64,000 nucleotides of DNA from Bactrocera neohumeralis (GCF_024586455.1 NC_065921.1:87170061-87234060); one strand, 5' to 3'; shown: positions 24,131-37,150, numbered from the stretch's first letter. Notes: a model not told the origin generated them from the sequence alone. Program-made: numbers and translations.

Positions 24131-25840
24131 CTTCCATAAGCAAAAGTTTTTTTTTTCGACTAGCTCTATGTAATTTTACATATTATACTATATAAGTCTA
24201 TATATTACGGCACCACACAAAAAGATGTTGAACAAATAGATTATGAGGGACAACCTGCCGGAAGCGGTTACCCCTGAAGCGTGGTAAACCACAACTTTGT
24301 CGCAGTAAAAAACCGTTATTCAGGTCTTCGCTTACCGTCTGTCGTTACTCACAGCGACTGCACCGCAGGGTCTTGATAACTTAAAGAGTCATTTACATAA
24401 CCTAACTTTCAACAACGGAAATAGTTAATAAAAAAAAATATTTCAAAAACACTGCCCCTATTTCCTTACTCATAACTATTTCGGTACTCAACGCATCACA
24501 ATCAAGGGCATTCCTCGTCTATTGATTAATTATCCGTTTATGAAAGTGGCAATTTGACTACTTCGTCAATGTGGCTTCCCTTTATGTAGCGCTTAGGCAG
24601 TAATTATGACATTAAGACTCTATTAACAATATACCTACGGTAGCGCTGTAATGGCAGCCACATTATGAGGCCACAGAGTACGAGCTCGAACTCACAACAC
24701 TCAGATTATTTCCACTCACAATTTCATTTGCATTAATTTACCTTTATCGTCGCCTGCTGCCGAAATTCCTAAGTAATAGATTATCTAAATATTGACAATC
24801 TAAATGAGTTATTAGTGGAGCAATTATGCATATCAGCCAGCCAATATACGCACAAAGATAATCTAACATTCGTAAACTAATGAATTACATGTGTAGCAAT
24901 AAATATGGTACTAGCGCTGCAAGCAATCTTGCCGCACATACGGACCTCATATGACACATGCGTTGCTTGTAATTGCTGCTGAAGTTTACGCAGCTCCTCG
25001 ACTAGCCGCCACTACTCGGCTGGGTCGCACCACTTCACCGCAACTAAAAGTAAAACTGTAAAGCACTTCCATTAGTGCCACTAATGGAATTTGTTGTAAT
25101 TTATTTCTCATACATACATACTTATTTCGCCTTCCCCGCCATTTTTCAGCAATTCTTTGTCCGTTCGGAAAATGCAAACCCCCATAAGCGACTCCAGTGG
25201 CAGCGTTTAATACGATTCCTTTCAACGAGCGTATCGTCGGCGAGCCCGCAGTGTTTTTGTAAATCCATACATACTCACCGTTTTTACTATTGCTGTTGCT
25301 GTATTTTAGCTGTCCGATACATGCACTCACACGCTCGTATATACATATACCTACACACATTCGGCAAGTGGGAGCATTCGTGGTTGTAAACACTCGAAGC
25401 TAAATACTCGCACCAAAAACTAACTAAAGTGTTACATGGGCAATTAAGTTTTTATGAAATATTTCCGGTGGGTGTGTGCTGCTGAACAAGCACGAACGGG
25501 CGAACGACCAACTAATAACACGGACAGACGGACGGACAAACAAATGCTAACTGTTGATTAAGAAGAAGTAACCAACGATGCGAATATTCGTATGTTGGGC
25601 CATAGCGATCCTGTAGGAAAACTCATGCGGTGCGAACTGGTACCAGTGAAGCTAATATTGAGCCACAACGCGTTCCATTTTCTTTGAAAGATAAAGTTCT
25701 GGTTAAGCGCTTAATCAGACATTGAGAAAATTCCTGCAAAAGTTCCGGTCTGTGCAGCATATAATATAGGTTAAAGATACCACCTGCACATATGTATGTA
25801 TATGTACCCCTTTGTGAGGCCATAGAAAACAAGAACTACT
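24131..25840. other. Non-coding stretch without recognised elements
   Basis: Mostly AT-rich DNA. Two frames on opposite strands overlap each other at 24986-25393 and show no motif. The interval 25620-25840 carries minus-strand frames next to the retroelement piece at 25.85-26.0 kb but no identifiable domain. Confidence 0.4.
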
Positions 25841-25844
25841 GGGT

Positions 25845-26010
25845 TCCAATTCCCGCTCGATGGGATGTCTGTAGGTATGAGCTCCCAAGTGCTTCGGTCT
25901 TAACCACCCATAAGCGGGACAGTCAAGAAGGAAATGTTGAGTTGTTTCCACCTCACCTTCTTCTATTCAGCTTCTGCAGATGGTGTCTGCTGAGCTGAAG
26001 TCTTCGAAAC
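25845..26010 (-). pseudogene. Short non-LTR C-terminal fragment
   Basis: Minus strand reads EEGEVETTQHFLLDCPAYGW and then LRPKHLGAHTYRHP. This is the HFLLxCPA...LRxKHLG signature of the terminal module in Jockey/R1-like elements. Only about 160 bp is preserved. Confidence 0.65.
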
Positions 26011-26014
26011 CCGA

Positions 26015-28210
26015 AGATAAGTGACTTTCTAAACAGAAAAAAATACTTCAAATGACATCCCTGTTGTCTTAAGCTGGTCTTGTTCCTGGCACTAATAAAC
26101 AAGTAAGAACTTTGCAAAGCATTAAGAAGTACGCACCGAAACATTCTTCCGACAAGCTCTAGATTTTACTACTGGGATCGTTAAATAGTTCGCCTGAGTG
26201 CTAGCTGAGCACCCACCAAAAGCACGCAAGCTAAACCGAACATGAAATCGAAACCTGAGCGAAGACGAAAACGAAAACGAGCCTGGGGACGTGGATGAGA
26301 GTGAGAAGGTGGATGAGAGTGGCGACGATTGTAATGTGATGCGGCAATTTGGCGGGATTCTAGAACGAATGGGCGAGTTGAAACAAAGCGACGTGGACGA
26401 TGTTGACAACTGTGGGTACAGAGTGCACACTATGCACGCAAGGACTCGGCTTAGTATTTTTTCTGTGTTTTTGAGGTTAGGCGTAAAGTCGCTGCTACGC
26501 CGTTAGGCAAATGCAAACCACTTTTCTGCTTTAATGTGTGAGGAAATTAAACGGGGAAAGGATTTTGCTGGTACGAGACAGAAGTCTGTGTGAAAAATTT
26601 TACTAAATAGAAATTAATGCCACAAAATCGAGCCAAGGCATGCAAGGTTCGAGTCGAAGTCGCAGGATTTCGGTAAATGCGCGTGTGCTGGTTTGGAGTC
26701 CGCAAGTAAGGTTAGTTTAAAACTCAATGAAGCGCGACCGAAACAATAACAAAACAACGAGAAAGCATGCGAACTAACAATTAAGCCAAAGCATGTGCTG
26801 ACAAGGCCATTACGGGCGTTTGGAGCGAGTGCTGGGCGGAAGACAAGAAAGGGTTTTGCGACGACATGAAATGGGAGGCGGTGAGGTCGGCTTGCGGCAA
26901 AGGTTAGTTGAAGGAGAAGCTGTATTGATGAGCTGTTAGCCAATTTAAAAGTAGACACCGGTGCGCAACCACTCGTTCCGCTAGGATTTGGTTCAGTCCA
27001 CTCCCGTTTTGGCTGTATGGAGTGTTGCCACACGCGCCGGCTACACGCAATTAAGTACGCTTTGATTAACACCCCTGTTTTTCGCCTGTCAGAGTTGTGG
27101 CGTAAACAATGGGCGCTGTTTCACTTTCAATTTAATTCGTTGGGGACTTAGGAGGCGGGGTAGGAGTAGCGAAAAATACAAATTGCCGCTGAACATTAAC
27201 TTGAAATCACTTGAAATTTTTGCTGCTGTGGCGCTGCAATTGTGGCAACTTGAACGTCAATAAGTACTTGAACATTTCAGCGCTTTTATAACGAAGTTAG
27301 CCAACACTGAGTCGCAAGTACATAGACACACACACACATGCGCATAGATGTAGCCGTGTCAGCACTTTGCCACTTGCCGGCGACAAAGCTGGCAGCTGTA
27401 AGCGGTTTGCGCCAACACACCCCGCCACACACAGACGCAGCCGTACATGTTCGCCCCGTCAGCAGACGACGCTTCGCTGAAGATCTCACAGTCTCGCCCA
27501 ACTCGTGGCAGCTGTCAATTACAGATGTTGCATTCCCTGTGTGCCTTCTTCTAAATATTTAGCTGCGCAGTGCAGCCCTTCAACGGCTCGCCGCATTGAC
27601 TTGGCTGGCAAGTCAGAGACGAAAATTGTCGGTGATGCTAATCTTGTTTTCGTTGCTATTTTCAATATTATTTACAAATCATGTTGCTGCCGCAAACGGA
27701 AGGGGAAACACCGCTGCCAATGATGAGCAGCCAGCCAGCTAGTCAGCGGTGTAGTGACAGCGCGGGTATGAGACGCGCTGCGCCACCAGTGCCGTGTATT
27801 TATTTATACCTTTGCAGAGTCATTCCACCGTTCAGTTGTTGTTGTTCTTGCTGTTGCTTTTGTAGAGCAGCTGTATGTGAAGGTCGCTATTGTTTGCCCC
27901 TTATGCGCTGCGTTGCCGCTTATTGCCGAAAACGGAAGTTAATGGAAGTTGCTGTTGTTGCTGTTTATCTTGTATTGTATGTAGTCTAATATTTGCCTGA
28001 TTTTCTTAGATCGATTTTCTGTTATTATGTTGGCTACCCCGCTGCTCATTTCAGTTCTAAGAATTCTTTCGTTGCCTCTGTTACTTTCCACATGATTGTT
28101 ATTGGCACGAGTAGCTACACGAAATTATGTTGTTGCCAGCTTGTTAACTAATCGTCGCAGTTGCGTCTTGAGCACAGTTCATAATTAAGTTTTCATTTCA
28201 TTTGGCACAC
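26015..28210. other. Low-repeat non-coding stretch
   Basis: No element was found. GC-rich frames (102 codons at 26122-26430 minus, 152 codons at 26614-27072 minus, 102 codons at 27681-27989 plus) lack motifs. The serine-rich one arises from a purine-rich GAGAGTG...GATGAGAGT stretch. Nothing supports a gene. Confidence 0.4.
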
Positions 28211-28219
28211 CAGTCAAGC

Positions 28220-28460
28220 AGTTGGCTGATACCGGCTTCGGCTTGTATAGAACTTTATGCTTCAATAATGGAAAGAGACGCTGTGAGATTATTGACGACT
28301 GTTAGGATATCAGAACCCACCACATACAGCTTATAGTCAGAGCTCTTGCAATTACATTATAAATTTGGTCATCTCCGATTAAGGTTCCAGGGTATTCTAA
28401 TTCTGCTCGGACTAATTTTCTAAGAGATGTTCCAACTGTTCCTGCTTAGGCTCCGAAGAT
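28220..28460 (-). pseudogene. Possible non-LTR reverse transcriptase scrap
   Basis: Minus strand reads QELWNIS and then LRKLVRAELEYPGTLIGDD. The spacing recalls the GPELWNIS...LIGYADD block of R1/Jockey-like reverse transcriptases, in which the Tyr-Ala of the YADD box is missing. The match is short and broken by stops, so this is tentative. Confidence 0.35.
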
Positions 28461-30135
28461 AAAATATACTTAAATTTCCAATATCTTTGTGGTTTGTAGA
28501 TGTAGATAGTTTCGGTGTCAATAACCAAAACCACGAAAAGATTTCGGCACTAGTTGCCTTTCGGCGGACGTAGACTTATGGAGTAGAATTTTGATTAACC
28601 GATTTCACCAAAATAAATTCAAGAGATTTTCAAAACTTATTGAAGCTAGCAACTGCGGATCATTGTCTTAAACAGTTATGTGGTCGTACGAGCTAGAGGA
28701 CCGAGTACCGAGCAATAGGACCGAGTATCGAGCTAGAGGACCGAGTATGAACTCAACTAAGAGCGCTTGTCATTATAAAAAGGGTACATATTGCTCAGCT
28801 TGAGATGAAGTACCGTAACTATGACCGACGCAGTGTTAGAAAGTAACATTTTACAACATAGTTATTGTAAAAAACTGGAGCGCAAACTTGCGGTTTGAGG
28901 TTTGAAGACGAAATTCGAGCAAATATCGGTGTCAATGTTTACCGGAGACAATAGAACTATAAGGCTTGAGTTCTCTCCTAATAAACAGTGTCTGTGTTGA
29001 TAACTAACAACTGCAGCTCGTCAAAATTAAATTTGCCGTTACATTAACGGCACACTACATCCATACATCCAAATCACAGCCGCCGCATCTCAGCTCATAC
29101 TGCTGCCATGCATGGATATTGGCGGATTTCCTAACCTTTTCAAGTCAACTGATCACAAATTTTCAATTTCAATTTTAGTAACGTTTTTTCCACAACTTTA
29201 CAGCTATCAAGTGCACAGCCACATCCACCAAAACACACACTGCACTTGTTTGTGGTGGTGCTGCTCGACTGGCTGGGGACGCAATTAAGCATAAATTGCG
29301 TGCGCCAGTGAGGCGTGTAAGCATGGTTGGGGAGCCAGCAGTGCCGCAACGTTGCCAGCATGACTTTGGCGTCGATTTATGTGTGTGTGTGTGTTTGCGC
29401 TTGGGTTTTATGGCAAAATATTTTGTAAGAGTTGGCAATGTGGTGGCGGTGTGGAGGCGAGCGCATAGTAATTAATAAATTAATGAACTGGCAGCGCCGT
29501 TCGTTCGTTCGGCACTTGATGGGGAAAATATTTTGACTGATGTGCTGCGCGCTCACCATTAGACTCCTGGAGCTGCAAGCTGCTGTAGCCGATGATGTTG
29601 TATATTTGTGAGGCATGGTGTGGCAGCCGTTATCGGTGGCAGTCATCTGCAGAAAGGAAGTGTAATTTCATACCAAACTGCCAGATGAGCGTTTGGAGTA
29701 GAGCAGTTTTTCTTAGAAAAGTTATTGGAAGGAGGGAAGCTGCAAATTTAAAGCAACTCTTTAATTTGATTTTTCTTAGATTACACAGTTTTTGAAATTT
29801 TATGTTATGGGCTTAAATATTGATATAAGTTTCAAAGAAGTAAATTTTCCTTAACAATTAATATACATATATATGTATACATACATATGTACATATCTTT
29901 ATAATGCGCAATTTTAATACTCAACAAGTTTATGAAGACGTTTATTCAAGTTGCCTGCTTTTCAAGTTTTTTTCAGTGACTTTTTATTCATCTTGCAATC
30001 GTACTTATAATTCTCCAACGGTTTATATAATGCTATACTTTAGTAATATGCTTCTTATTTTAAAAAGAACACAAAAATTGTAGTCTTGCTGAAGCTAAGT
30101 AGTTTCGACTCAAGAGATAGCTTAAGTCAAAGACA
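28461..30135. other. Non-coding stretch
   Basis: AT-rich and degenerate up to about 29040, then a more GC-rich block at 29050-29650. A GT run lies at 29381-29394 and an ATACATATATATGTATACAT-type microsatellite near 29861-29897. No gene. Confidence 0.4.
28691..28750. repeat. Three-copy 20-bp tandem repeat
   Basis: AGCTAGAGGACCGAGTACCG is followed by two close variants with exactly 20-bp spacing. It is a short isolated array. Confidence 0.9.
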
Positions 30136-30139
30136 GTGG

Positions 30140-30495
30140 GCTCGTAAAAAGCGTGTATGAGCAAAGACTTGTTATAGCCCTGATTTCTCACATTCAGCAA
30201 AATATTCTAAGCGAACCAATTGAGTCCACACGCGTTAACCTCGTCTCGCATATCGGCCAGAAATGTCTTGGAAAGCAGAACAGCAGTGGAGTATATCATC
30301 AGAAGCAAACGACTTCACTTCTTCTAAGTGCCAGTTCACAAAGGCATCGAGGACAAGGATATAGTGGACGAGATTAACAAAAGTGGTGTACAGCTGACAC
30401 CCGAAAAGGTGATCAACATTGGAAACTCCATTTATTATCCATACTACTCCATATAGAGCTATACTCCATATACAGGATTTACAGGGTTTATCTAG
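30140..30495 (+). pseudogene. Non-LTR retrotransposon fragment, RNase H end (5' half of a split copy)
   Basis: TTAACCTCGTCTCGCATATC at 30237 matches the copy at 23506. Further on, HKGIEDKDIVDEINKSGVQL (about 30338-30395) resembles the HxGIxGNxxADELAxxG motif at the end of RNase H. The fragment is interrupted at about 30495 by a mariner remnant, and its continuation appears from about 30841. Confidence 0.6.
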
Positions 30496-30499
30496 AAGT

Positions 30500-30840
30500 A
30501 AAAGGGCTGAGTCGTTTTAAAACAATTTATTCATCCAATATCTACAATTCTTTAAAAACTTTCAAATAGACTCCTTCTGTGTCGATGCAGCGCTGTGAGC
30601 GCGATTTCCAAGCATTGAAGGCGTCACGGAAGGCATTCTCCGGAAATGCTTGCCTTTCATCGGCCTTTTCAGGCAAGGAAACAAAAAAAAGTCCGGGGGC
30701 TGTAGGGCGGCTGCGGAAGCGTTGGGATGCCAGACTTGGTTTGGTAGCTGTTCACAAGAAAGGCGGTGTGAGCCGCGGCGTTGTCGTAGTGCAACTTCTA
30801 ATCGGCTACAATGTTTTATCAGACCCGATTGGCCCTTCAT
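30500..30840 (-). pseudogene. mariner transposase C-terminal fragment nested in a non-LTR element
   Basis: Minus strand: PPDFFLFPCLKRPMKGKHF (about 30670-30725), then after a frameshift FPENAFRDAFNAWKSRSQRC and IDTEGVYLKVFKEL, ending with a stop near 30550. This is the C-terminus of a mariner transposase, including the third catalytic Asp region (DFFLFP). A deletion fuses PQPPxSPD and PCDFF into QPPDFF. It differs from the element at 8.5 kb, so it represents a second mariner lineage. Confidence 0.75.
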
Positions 30841-31500
30841 TTGAGTCTTTAGAGAACTTGCACGTAAAACTTAGCGTAAATCAGAAATATACAAAATTCC
30901 TACCATCACTCGATAGCAGAGACTGTAAGAATATGACTGGAATACTCACGAGTTACTGTTTGGTGACGGTACATGCCTGCAGATCGACAAATCGAGAAGA
31001 CTGCAAAACTTTCCAAGAACAAGACACCAGGAAAACACTGGAGCATCTCCTGTGCACTTGTCTGGCATTGACAAAGCTACGCTTTAAGCATTTGGTGACT
31101 CCACTATATGAGACTCTGATAATTGTATCGCTAGTGAGGCCGCAGGGTCTATAGAAATTCGCTTTAAGCGCCAGGTATCCACTGTTTTGTGGGGTCACAC
31201 GCTTGCAGATCGACAAATCGAGAAGACTGCAAAGAATGCCAAGAACAAGACAACATAGATATAATGGAGCGTCTCTTTTGCATTTGTCTGGCTTTGACAC
31301 AGCTATGCTTCAAGCATTTAGGGACCCAACTGTGTGAAACACTGAAAGAAGTATCGATAGTGAGGCATCAGGTATGCGAAATCATGACTACCACTCATGG
31401 ACCTCGTAACTGGACTCTAACTGGTATCGCTAAGAACCAAAACTAGTAGTATATGCCTGGCTCATTAGCCCACAAGACTCACCTAACCTAAGCAGAGTCC
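30841..31500 (+). pseudogene. Non-LTR retrotransposon C-terminal fragment with 225-bp tandem duplication
   Basis: YTKFLPSLDSRDCKNMTGIL, then CRSTNREDCKTFQEQD and EHLLCTCLALTKLRFKHL, is the C-terminal Cys/His module. A second copy of this module follows: GCAGATCGACAAATCGAGAA occurs at about 30979 and again 225 bp later, with CRSTNREDCKECQEQD and ERLFCICLALTQLCFKHLGT. The element ends with GGCTCATTAGCCCACAAGAC and CCTAACCTAA (31482-31491). It is inactive. Confidence 0.75.
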
Positions 31501-34020
31501 ACAAGCAGATTCTGGATCTTCAAAACTCTGCCATCACATCATATTTTTTTCCTGAGCGCGCATTTTAAACCTTTCTAATTCCTGAAGTTTGCTTAAAGTG
31601 ACCTCAAGCGTCTTGAAGCGTGCTTCCGAAGCCTTGGTATATGTCTCCTTATATGCTTGCTACCCTTCAAGCCACAGCCAAGCTCACATTACAGCAGTCA
31701 TGTACGCACACTTCCTTGGTTGAACCAGATACATACATATGTATGCCTATGTGTGTGTGTGTGTGTGTATATGACGAGTTTATGAGTATCATATTTTCAA
31801 GTGTAAGGTCAACTGCCAGCTTCGGCATTTTCCAATAAACTGGCAAATAATTTATGCGCACAGATTGATTTACGCCAGACCGGCAGCCGCACAGCCAAAC
31901 CGTAATTCAGCTCCACCGAAGCAACTAATAAAGGGAACACTGAAATGTGCTAAGTTACGTTATTACCAAGAGATGTGTGTGTGCATACGTGTGTGTGGTC
32001 GGCCACATGACCGGCGCACCAGTAATGGATTGTTAAATCGTTTCGTAAACATTTCGTAGAACTTTTAAAATTTCAGCAGGAAAGCAAGCGCAGTAGCAGT
32101 AGCATGCTTGTGGCAACATATGCGCGCGTGTTGCACAAACTAAAACATTATTTACTATAAAGCTATGGAGCGCTGTAGGCTATGCTGCAATATGTGGCAT
32201 AAACATTTGCAAATGTTGCACTTGAAATTGAAATTTGACGGCCACACACCGCTCGCGCTGTGCCACACTCGCTAGCCGCCACAGTTACTAATTTGCCAAT
32301 ATGTACAACCGCGTCTCTGCCACGGCTTGTGTGTAGACGTAGATACCGACGCGCTGTGTTCTTGCAACTTGCGGCATATGCTGCTTAGGAAGCACAACTT
32401 GCATACGACCTACCACCACCTCCTCCACCTCTACTCCGCACATGAGACGTGAGTGCAACAGTGGTGTGGCGTTGCCAGTGACTCGTTCCCAGCCACCGCC
32501 ACCATGTGGATTCTGTTCGTGCTGTTGAAGTTGTATCCTTTTAAGCGCAGCATCTCAATTGCGGATTAATAACCACGTTGCCGCACGTGCCAACATCGAC
32601 GGCTGCATGCCACACCGTGCCGCACACATATGGTTGTAGTTACATTGCTACACCAAGCCGCGCCGCCACTTCACTCCCCTACTTTAGCGCTGCCATTAGT
32701 GTTGGTGTTTACTGCTTTCGTTATGCTTGACGCCTAAAGATTTTCCACTTTCTGTGTTTGCAATTATTGCTGTTGCTTTTGTACATCTATTGCTTGCTGA
32801 CATGGCTGCCAGCCCAACACAAGGCCAACTGCTGCCGCTGCGCCTCCTGCAAGCCGCCTTTGTCCAAAGTTGCGCATTTAATCTTGAGTTATTGCTTCGA
32901 TTTCTTCTTTTTATTGGATTTTCCAATGAAATTCTTTTTGCTCTCGCCTCGCTGCTGCTGTTGTATGTATTCCTCTCGTGGCTGCCAAGCGGCGGGCGGT
33001 CGGCAGCGCTAGTCCTTGAAGACAAATGTTGCATTTCGGGCACAGCAGGTTGCACTCAAATGATTTTTATTGGTTACTTTTCCGTTATATTCTCTAAAAA
33101 TACATGAGCGTCGTTTTACCACACAAACAAAGTTGTGGGGATCAACATTTTTCAAAATTTTCGACGGTTGTTCAAGTACTTTCTGTTTCAAGCGGCTGCA
33201 GTGTATTGCTAAACTGATAACTTTCATGGCATATGCGACAAAAATATAATTACTACTTACTTCAAATATTCAAACTCATCTTAAACCTACACTTTGAAGA
33301 CAAGGTAAGCCCGCGCTCTGTCTTTCTTTTTTATGCCAAATCCCAAAATATTGCCTAGTGTCCACGTATGTAGGTGTCTTCATTCCGCTAATAATCCATG
33401 ATTTGCTATTTCCTTACTCTCTTCCTCTTCCTATAACTTCGATTGAGCATTTGGGCAATAACAAACACATTTAAAGTCAGTCGGTTCGATTCTCGTGGTC
33501 GGGGACTACAGCAAAGTCATATGGGAGTACATAAAAAACATCTGTTGAGCTCCCACGTTATGACAAAAACACAAATACTGTATGATGAGTATGATGAAAT
33601 AAACGGCATAGTGTCCCACTAGGAAATCGGTAGAAGGTGTTAGAGTAGAAAATATAAGTAACCTTTAGAGGTGGGGGTATTGTTTTACACATTTTAAATA
33701 TTTTTGAACGAAAATGTTGTCATAACTCGCCACAATAAAAATCTCATTTGATATTGCTGAGTAGGGCCTATGAAATATTGAGAGTATTTTGAGGTATTTT
33801 TTTTTCTTGCAGTACCTTGATTCCCACTTGAGCCCAAGGTATAGAGCTAACGTCACGAATCACTAACAGAAACAAAGAACAAAAGGCTAATACGTACTTT
33901 CAAATACTTAAAGAAACAGATCTGTGGCATATCCACCATTGTTGGCACTATTTTTTCTCCTTCTTGGTTCCTCTGAGAAGTCGAGTATATAAAGGAATGT
34001 GAAAAAAGAGACGACGAAAT
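31501..34020. other. Low-repeat non-coding stretch
   Basis: A GT run lies at 31751-31768, next to ATACATACATATGTATGCCT (31730-31749). The 126-codon Leu-rich frame at 32727-33107 could look like a membrane protein, but it is produced by TTGCTG/CTGCTG-rich DNA and is overlapped by frames in other phases. No gene is called. Confidence 0.4.
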
Positions 34021-34029
34021 TCTCAACTC

Positions 34030-34660
34030 TTTAAATGCATTCTTAAAACTTGCATTACTGCGTTACAGAGGCCACTTGTGGCTGCCCTTTCTCTGCTCAT
34101 ATACCGACGAGAGATATGTGGATAGGAAATAAATGGGTTTCGACCTAGGCAGTAAGCAACTCTTCGAAGCTAGGCAGTAAGCAACTCTTCGTCAACGGGC
34201 CACTGTAGTGTTGCTCTTAGACAAGTTCATTTTGCCGCAGTAGTACTATATAGGATTTCTATTATGCAGGGGTTCTTACTGATGAGGTTAAAAATCTTGA
34301 CGGACGCAAGCTGTTAAGGTTGTATGAAGGAGCGTGAGATGGAAATATGCAGGTACTTTCTTCTTCATTGTCCAGTCTCGGCAATCTTACCTTGGGAGAA
34401 CTAGAAAACATAGCCGAAATTGACATTCGTTGACTGAACAAATTTGTGTTAGGCTCGAAGCACTTCATCGATTTGTAAGAGCTTTGTGATCTGCTACAAA
34501 GGAGTTTCATGTAACACAACGAACCGGTGTTCTAAGCTATCCCAGTGAGATTGTTAGTTGAGGAGGGTGAGGTGGAAACATCCAGGTACTTTCTATTCAA
34601 GTGAGATCCCAGTTAGGTTCAACCTCTTAAACTAACCTAATCTAGTTCATGTGGCTCCTT
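34030..34660 (+). pseudogene. Non-LTR retrotransposon 3' fragment
   Basis: Plus strand, frames joined by eye: a piece near 34340-34400 resembling FFFIVQSRQSYLGRTRKHSR, then AEIDIR and LNKFVLGSKHFIDL (about 34410-34475). This matches the terminal NKFV...FIDL block also present at 15.5 and 50.1 kb. The end is ACTAACCTAATCTAG (34631-34645). A 25-bp tandem duplication (CTAGGCAGTAAGCAACTCTT) occurs at 34145 and 34170. Confidence 0.6.
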
Positions 34661-37150
34661 GAGGGGCATAAGGTCGCACTATTTTTACTGCTAATTAATG
34701 CAGAAAATCATAGTGATCGGCGCTTCATCTCTTTAGCACTTTTTCTCTCTCTTTCTCTCACACACACTCACATGCAATATTTTTTCAATAAGTCCTGAGC
34801 TACTTGTGCTTTAGTATGCTTTTGTATCCTAAGTTAACCGTTTGATAAGCTCCAAGTTTACTATGTCGCCAACCTATTTCCTCGCAAATATTTCCTACCG
34901 GTCCGTAATCACAAATAAAATGTAAATGAAACGAGATGAGTACTGCTAGTTAATCCACCACCCCATATTTGTAATCCACCAAGCATTCAACCGATAGTTC
35001 ATTGGTAGACGCAATATAAATGCACATGTGTCTGTGGCAATCACCCACCAGAATGCTAAGATGAAAACAGCAAGGGGAGTCGCACATTTAAGGCCCGTTA
35101 TACCGACAACATGTAGTTATTAATAATTCACGCAGCTGAAATGCCCTTCAAACGAGGCTAAAAGGCTGCGAAACCGCTGGACGCAGTTAGCTAAGCATAG
35201 CTTAGAAGTGGGGTTGGGAAAGGTGGAAAGAGAGAGAGTGGGAGTGAGAGTGCGAGTGGAAGCAGGAGATGTGCTTTTGAAAGGAAAATACATATATTGC
35301 ATATATGTATATGGTAGCAAGCGCAACAAGGAAGACCTCAAAATGGAGTGATGTATGCATGAATGGCCTGTGAATGGAAGCTGTGCGGTGTATCTGATGG
35401 ACGTGGTCAAACAGTTTGCAATGATGCACAACAACAACAACAACTAGCAAATCACCTACAACGCATTCAATAGTCATAGCAGTGCTTGTGAAGAGAGGGT
35501 GGGCGGGCTATTTCGTATCTCGACACCCTTTGATTGACCAACCGGGGTTGCATATGAAAAACACACCAGTTTAGACAAATTTGTAGACAACAACAACAAC
35601 TACACTGACTACATGCTGCCATTGGCGAACCCCACAATTTTTCTTTTTTTTTGCAGTTGTTGGACAGGTCTACGGCGCACTCTGACCACTCTGTTGTTGT
35701 TGTTGCAATCGTAGCTGAATGTGTGTGCTTCGGCGGCACTTTAAAGAGGCGCTAATGTGCCTAAAAAAGCGCGAGCGTGCCTAAGCAGTTTACGCGCACG
35801 GCATGTTGCAAGCACATGTTGCACCAATGGTGAAGCGCAAAGAAAACGAGCAAAACTGGCGGTTGGGGCAGTTATATGCGCAACAACAACAAAAGCTATA
35901 AAAGTGCATGCATTGCTTTGCCACTGCATTTTACTTCGCGTTGTTTTTGTTGTTATTGCGTTTCGTTTTTTCTGCTCTCTCCTAGCTTGCGCTTGCAGTT
36001 GCTGCTTTTTACGGCGTTTTGTTGCTGTTATTGTACTTCAAATTCAATTAGCAATGCATGTTGCGGCCATGTCGGCAACATCCGGTCTCGACGCGGCGGT
36101 CTGCCAGCGCGCAGCAAGCCGTTCGGTAGGCACGGCCGGCGTTCACGCCGCAAAATGTTGCAACTTCACACCACAGCGCGCTGCCAGCACTCCACTCAGC
36201 CTGCATATTTGCATGTTTATATACATTTGTATATTTACTTGTTTGCACGCCTCTGGCAGTCAACATATGCCAATACAATTTGGGGAGCGTCTGACTGATT
36301 TGGCCGCCTGGTTGGGGCGCGCACACACACGCGCCCCTGGCCACACACCCACACCGCATTCAGTAGGTGTTGCATGCAACATGCCACGTTCACGTAATGC
36401 TTTGAAACTTCAGCCGTTTGTTGGTGTTGTTGGCGTTTTGCGATTTAGCGGCTCGAAATATCTATTCGCCACGCATTTTATTCGCGCCACCAATGCAGCG
36501 CTACCGTATTGGGCATTGCAACGTCCGCTACTCTTCCAATTTGCATGTTTTTCTTCGCGGCTTGGCGCACCATTCACTCTCCACCCAACCACGATGCGTC
36601 CGTCCGCATGTCCGTGCAGTTGTGCTGTTGCCACCGTTTGTTGCGCCTCTCAAAGCGCGAAATTTCGTATGCATGGCAATTTGGTGTTAGTAGAAAATTA
36701 GCCCAATTGTGCCGCAATCGTGTCTGTCTGTCTGCCACACTGGGAAACGCGCCGCACAATTTGATTTATCTGTGTGTGTGTGTGTGCGTGTTGGTTGACA
36801 TAGGTGACAGCGTCGTTATTGCCGTGTCTGTGCCTGTGTCTGTGCCAGCGCCGGTCAACCCCAGTTAACTGACCGGCCTGACCTGTGTTGATTTCGTGTG
36901 CGCGGTGTGAGCGGGTCACATAATAATAATTCAATCGTGGCTTATGCGCTTGTTTGTTTATTTGTTTGCGGAACAATTACCAACGTTATGTGAATTTTAC
37001 GCTTCCCGTCCCCTGCGTCTGCCCCACACGCTTCGTTCCGAGTCGTTTCATGTGGCTTTGCTCCAAAGGCTTTTATGACAATGTGTTCGATTGCACAGGT
37101 AGACTGCTTGATGAAGTGGTGGCTCAGTTAATTTAAATGAACAAAATGCT
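34661..37150. other. Low-repeat non-coding stretch with long chance frames
   Basis: GA-rich run at 35227-35265, CAA runs at 35430-35444 and near 35588, and a GT run at 36771-36786. The longest frame in the window (314 codons, 35757-36701 plus) is Cys/Ala/Arg-rich. It has no domain or signal I recognise, and is overlapped by 103-140 codon frames in other phases and on the other strand. The GC-rich composition makes chance frames likely. Confidence 0.4.

Noticed and set aside
25620..25840. Minus-strand frame RPELLQEFSQCLIKRLTRTL as another transposase
   Set aside because: Too short, and no catalytic or DNA-binding motif could be matched.
31482..31491. CCTAACCTAA as internal telomere repeat
   Set aside because: Only two units, and always at the end of a retroelement fragment. 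Better explained as an element tail.
32727..33107. Leucine-rich frame resembling a membrane protein
   Set aside because: Hydrophobicity comes from TTGCTG/CTGCTG-rich DNA. Another overlapping plus-strand frame is equally hydrophobic, which argues against selection.
33475..33520. tRNA-like GGTTCGATTC segment
   Set aside because: No matching box A, acceptor stem or anticodon arm could be found around it.
35757..36701. 314-codon frame, the longest in the window
   Set aside because: No domain, signal peptide or recognisable motif. Overlapped by long frames in other phases and on the other strand, in GC-rich DNA with CAA and GT runs. Most likely chance.
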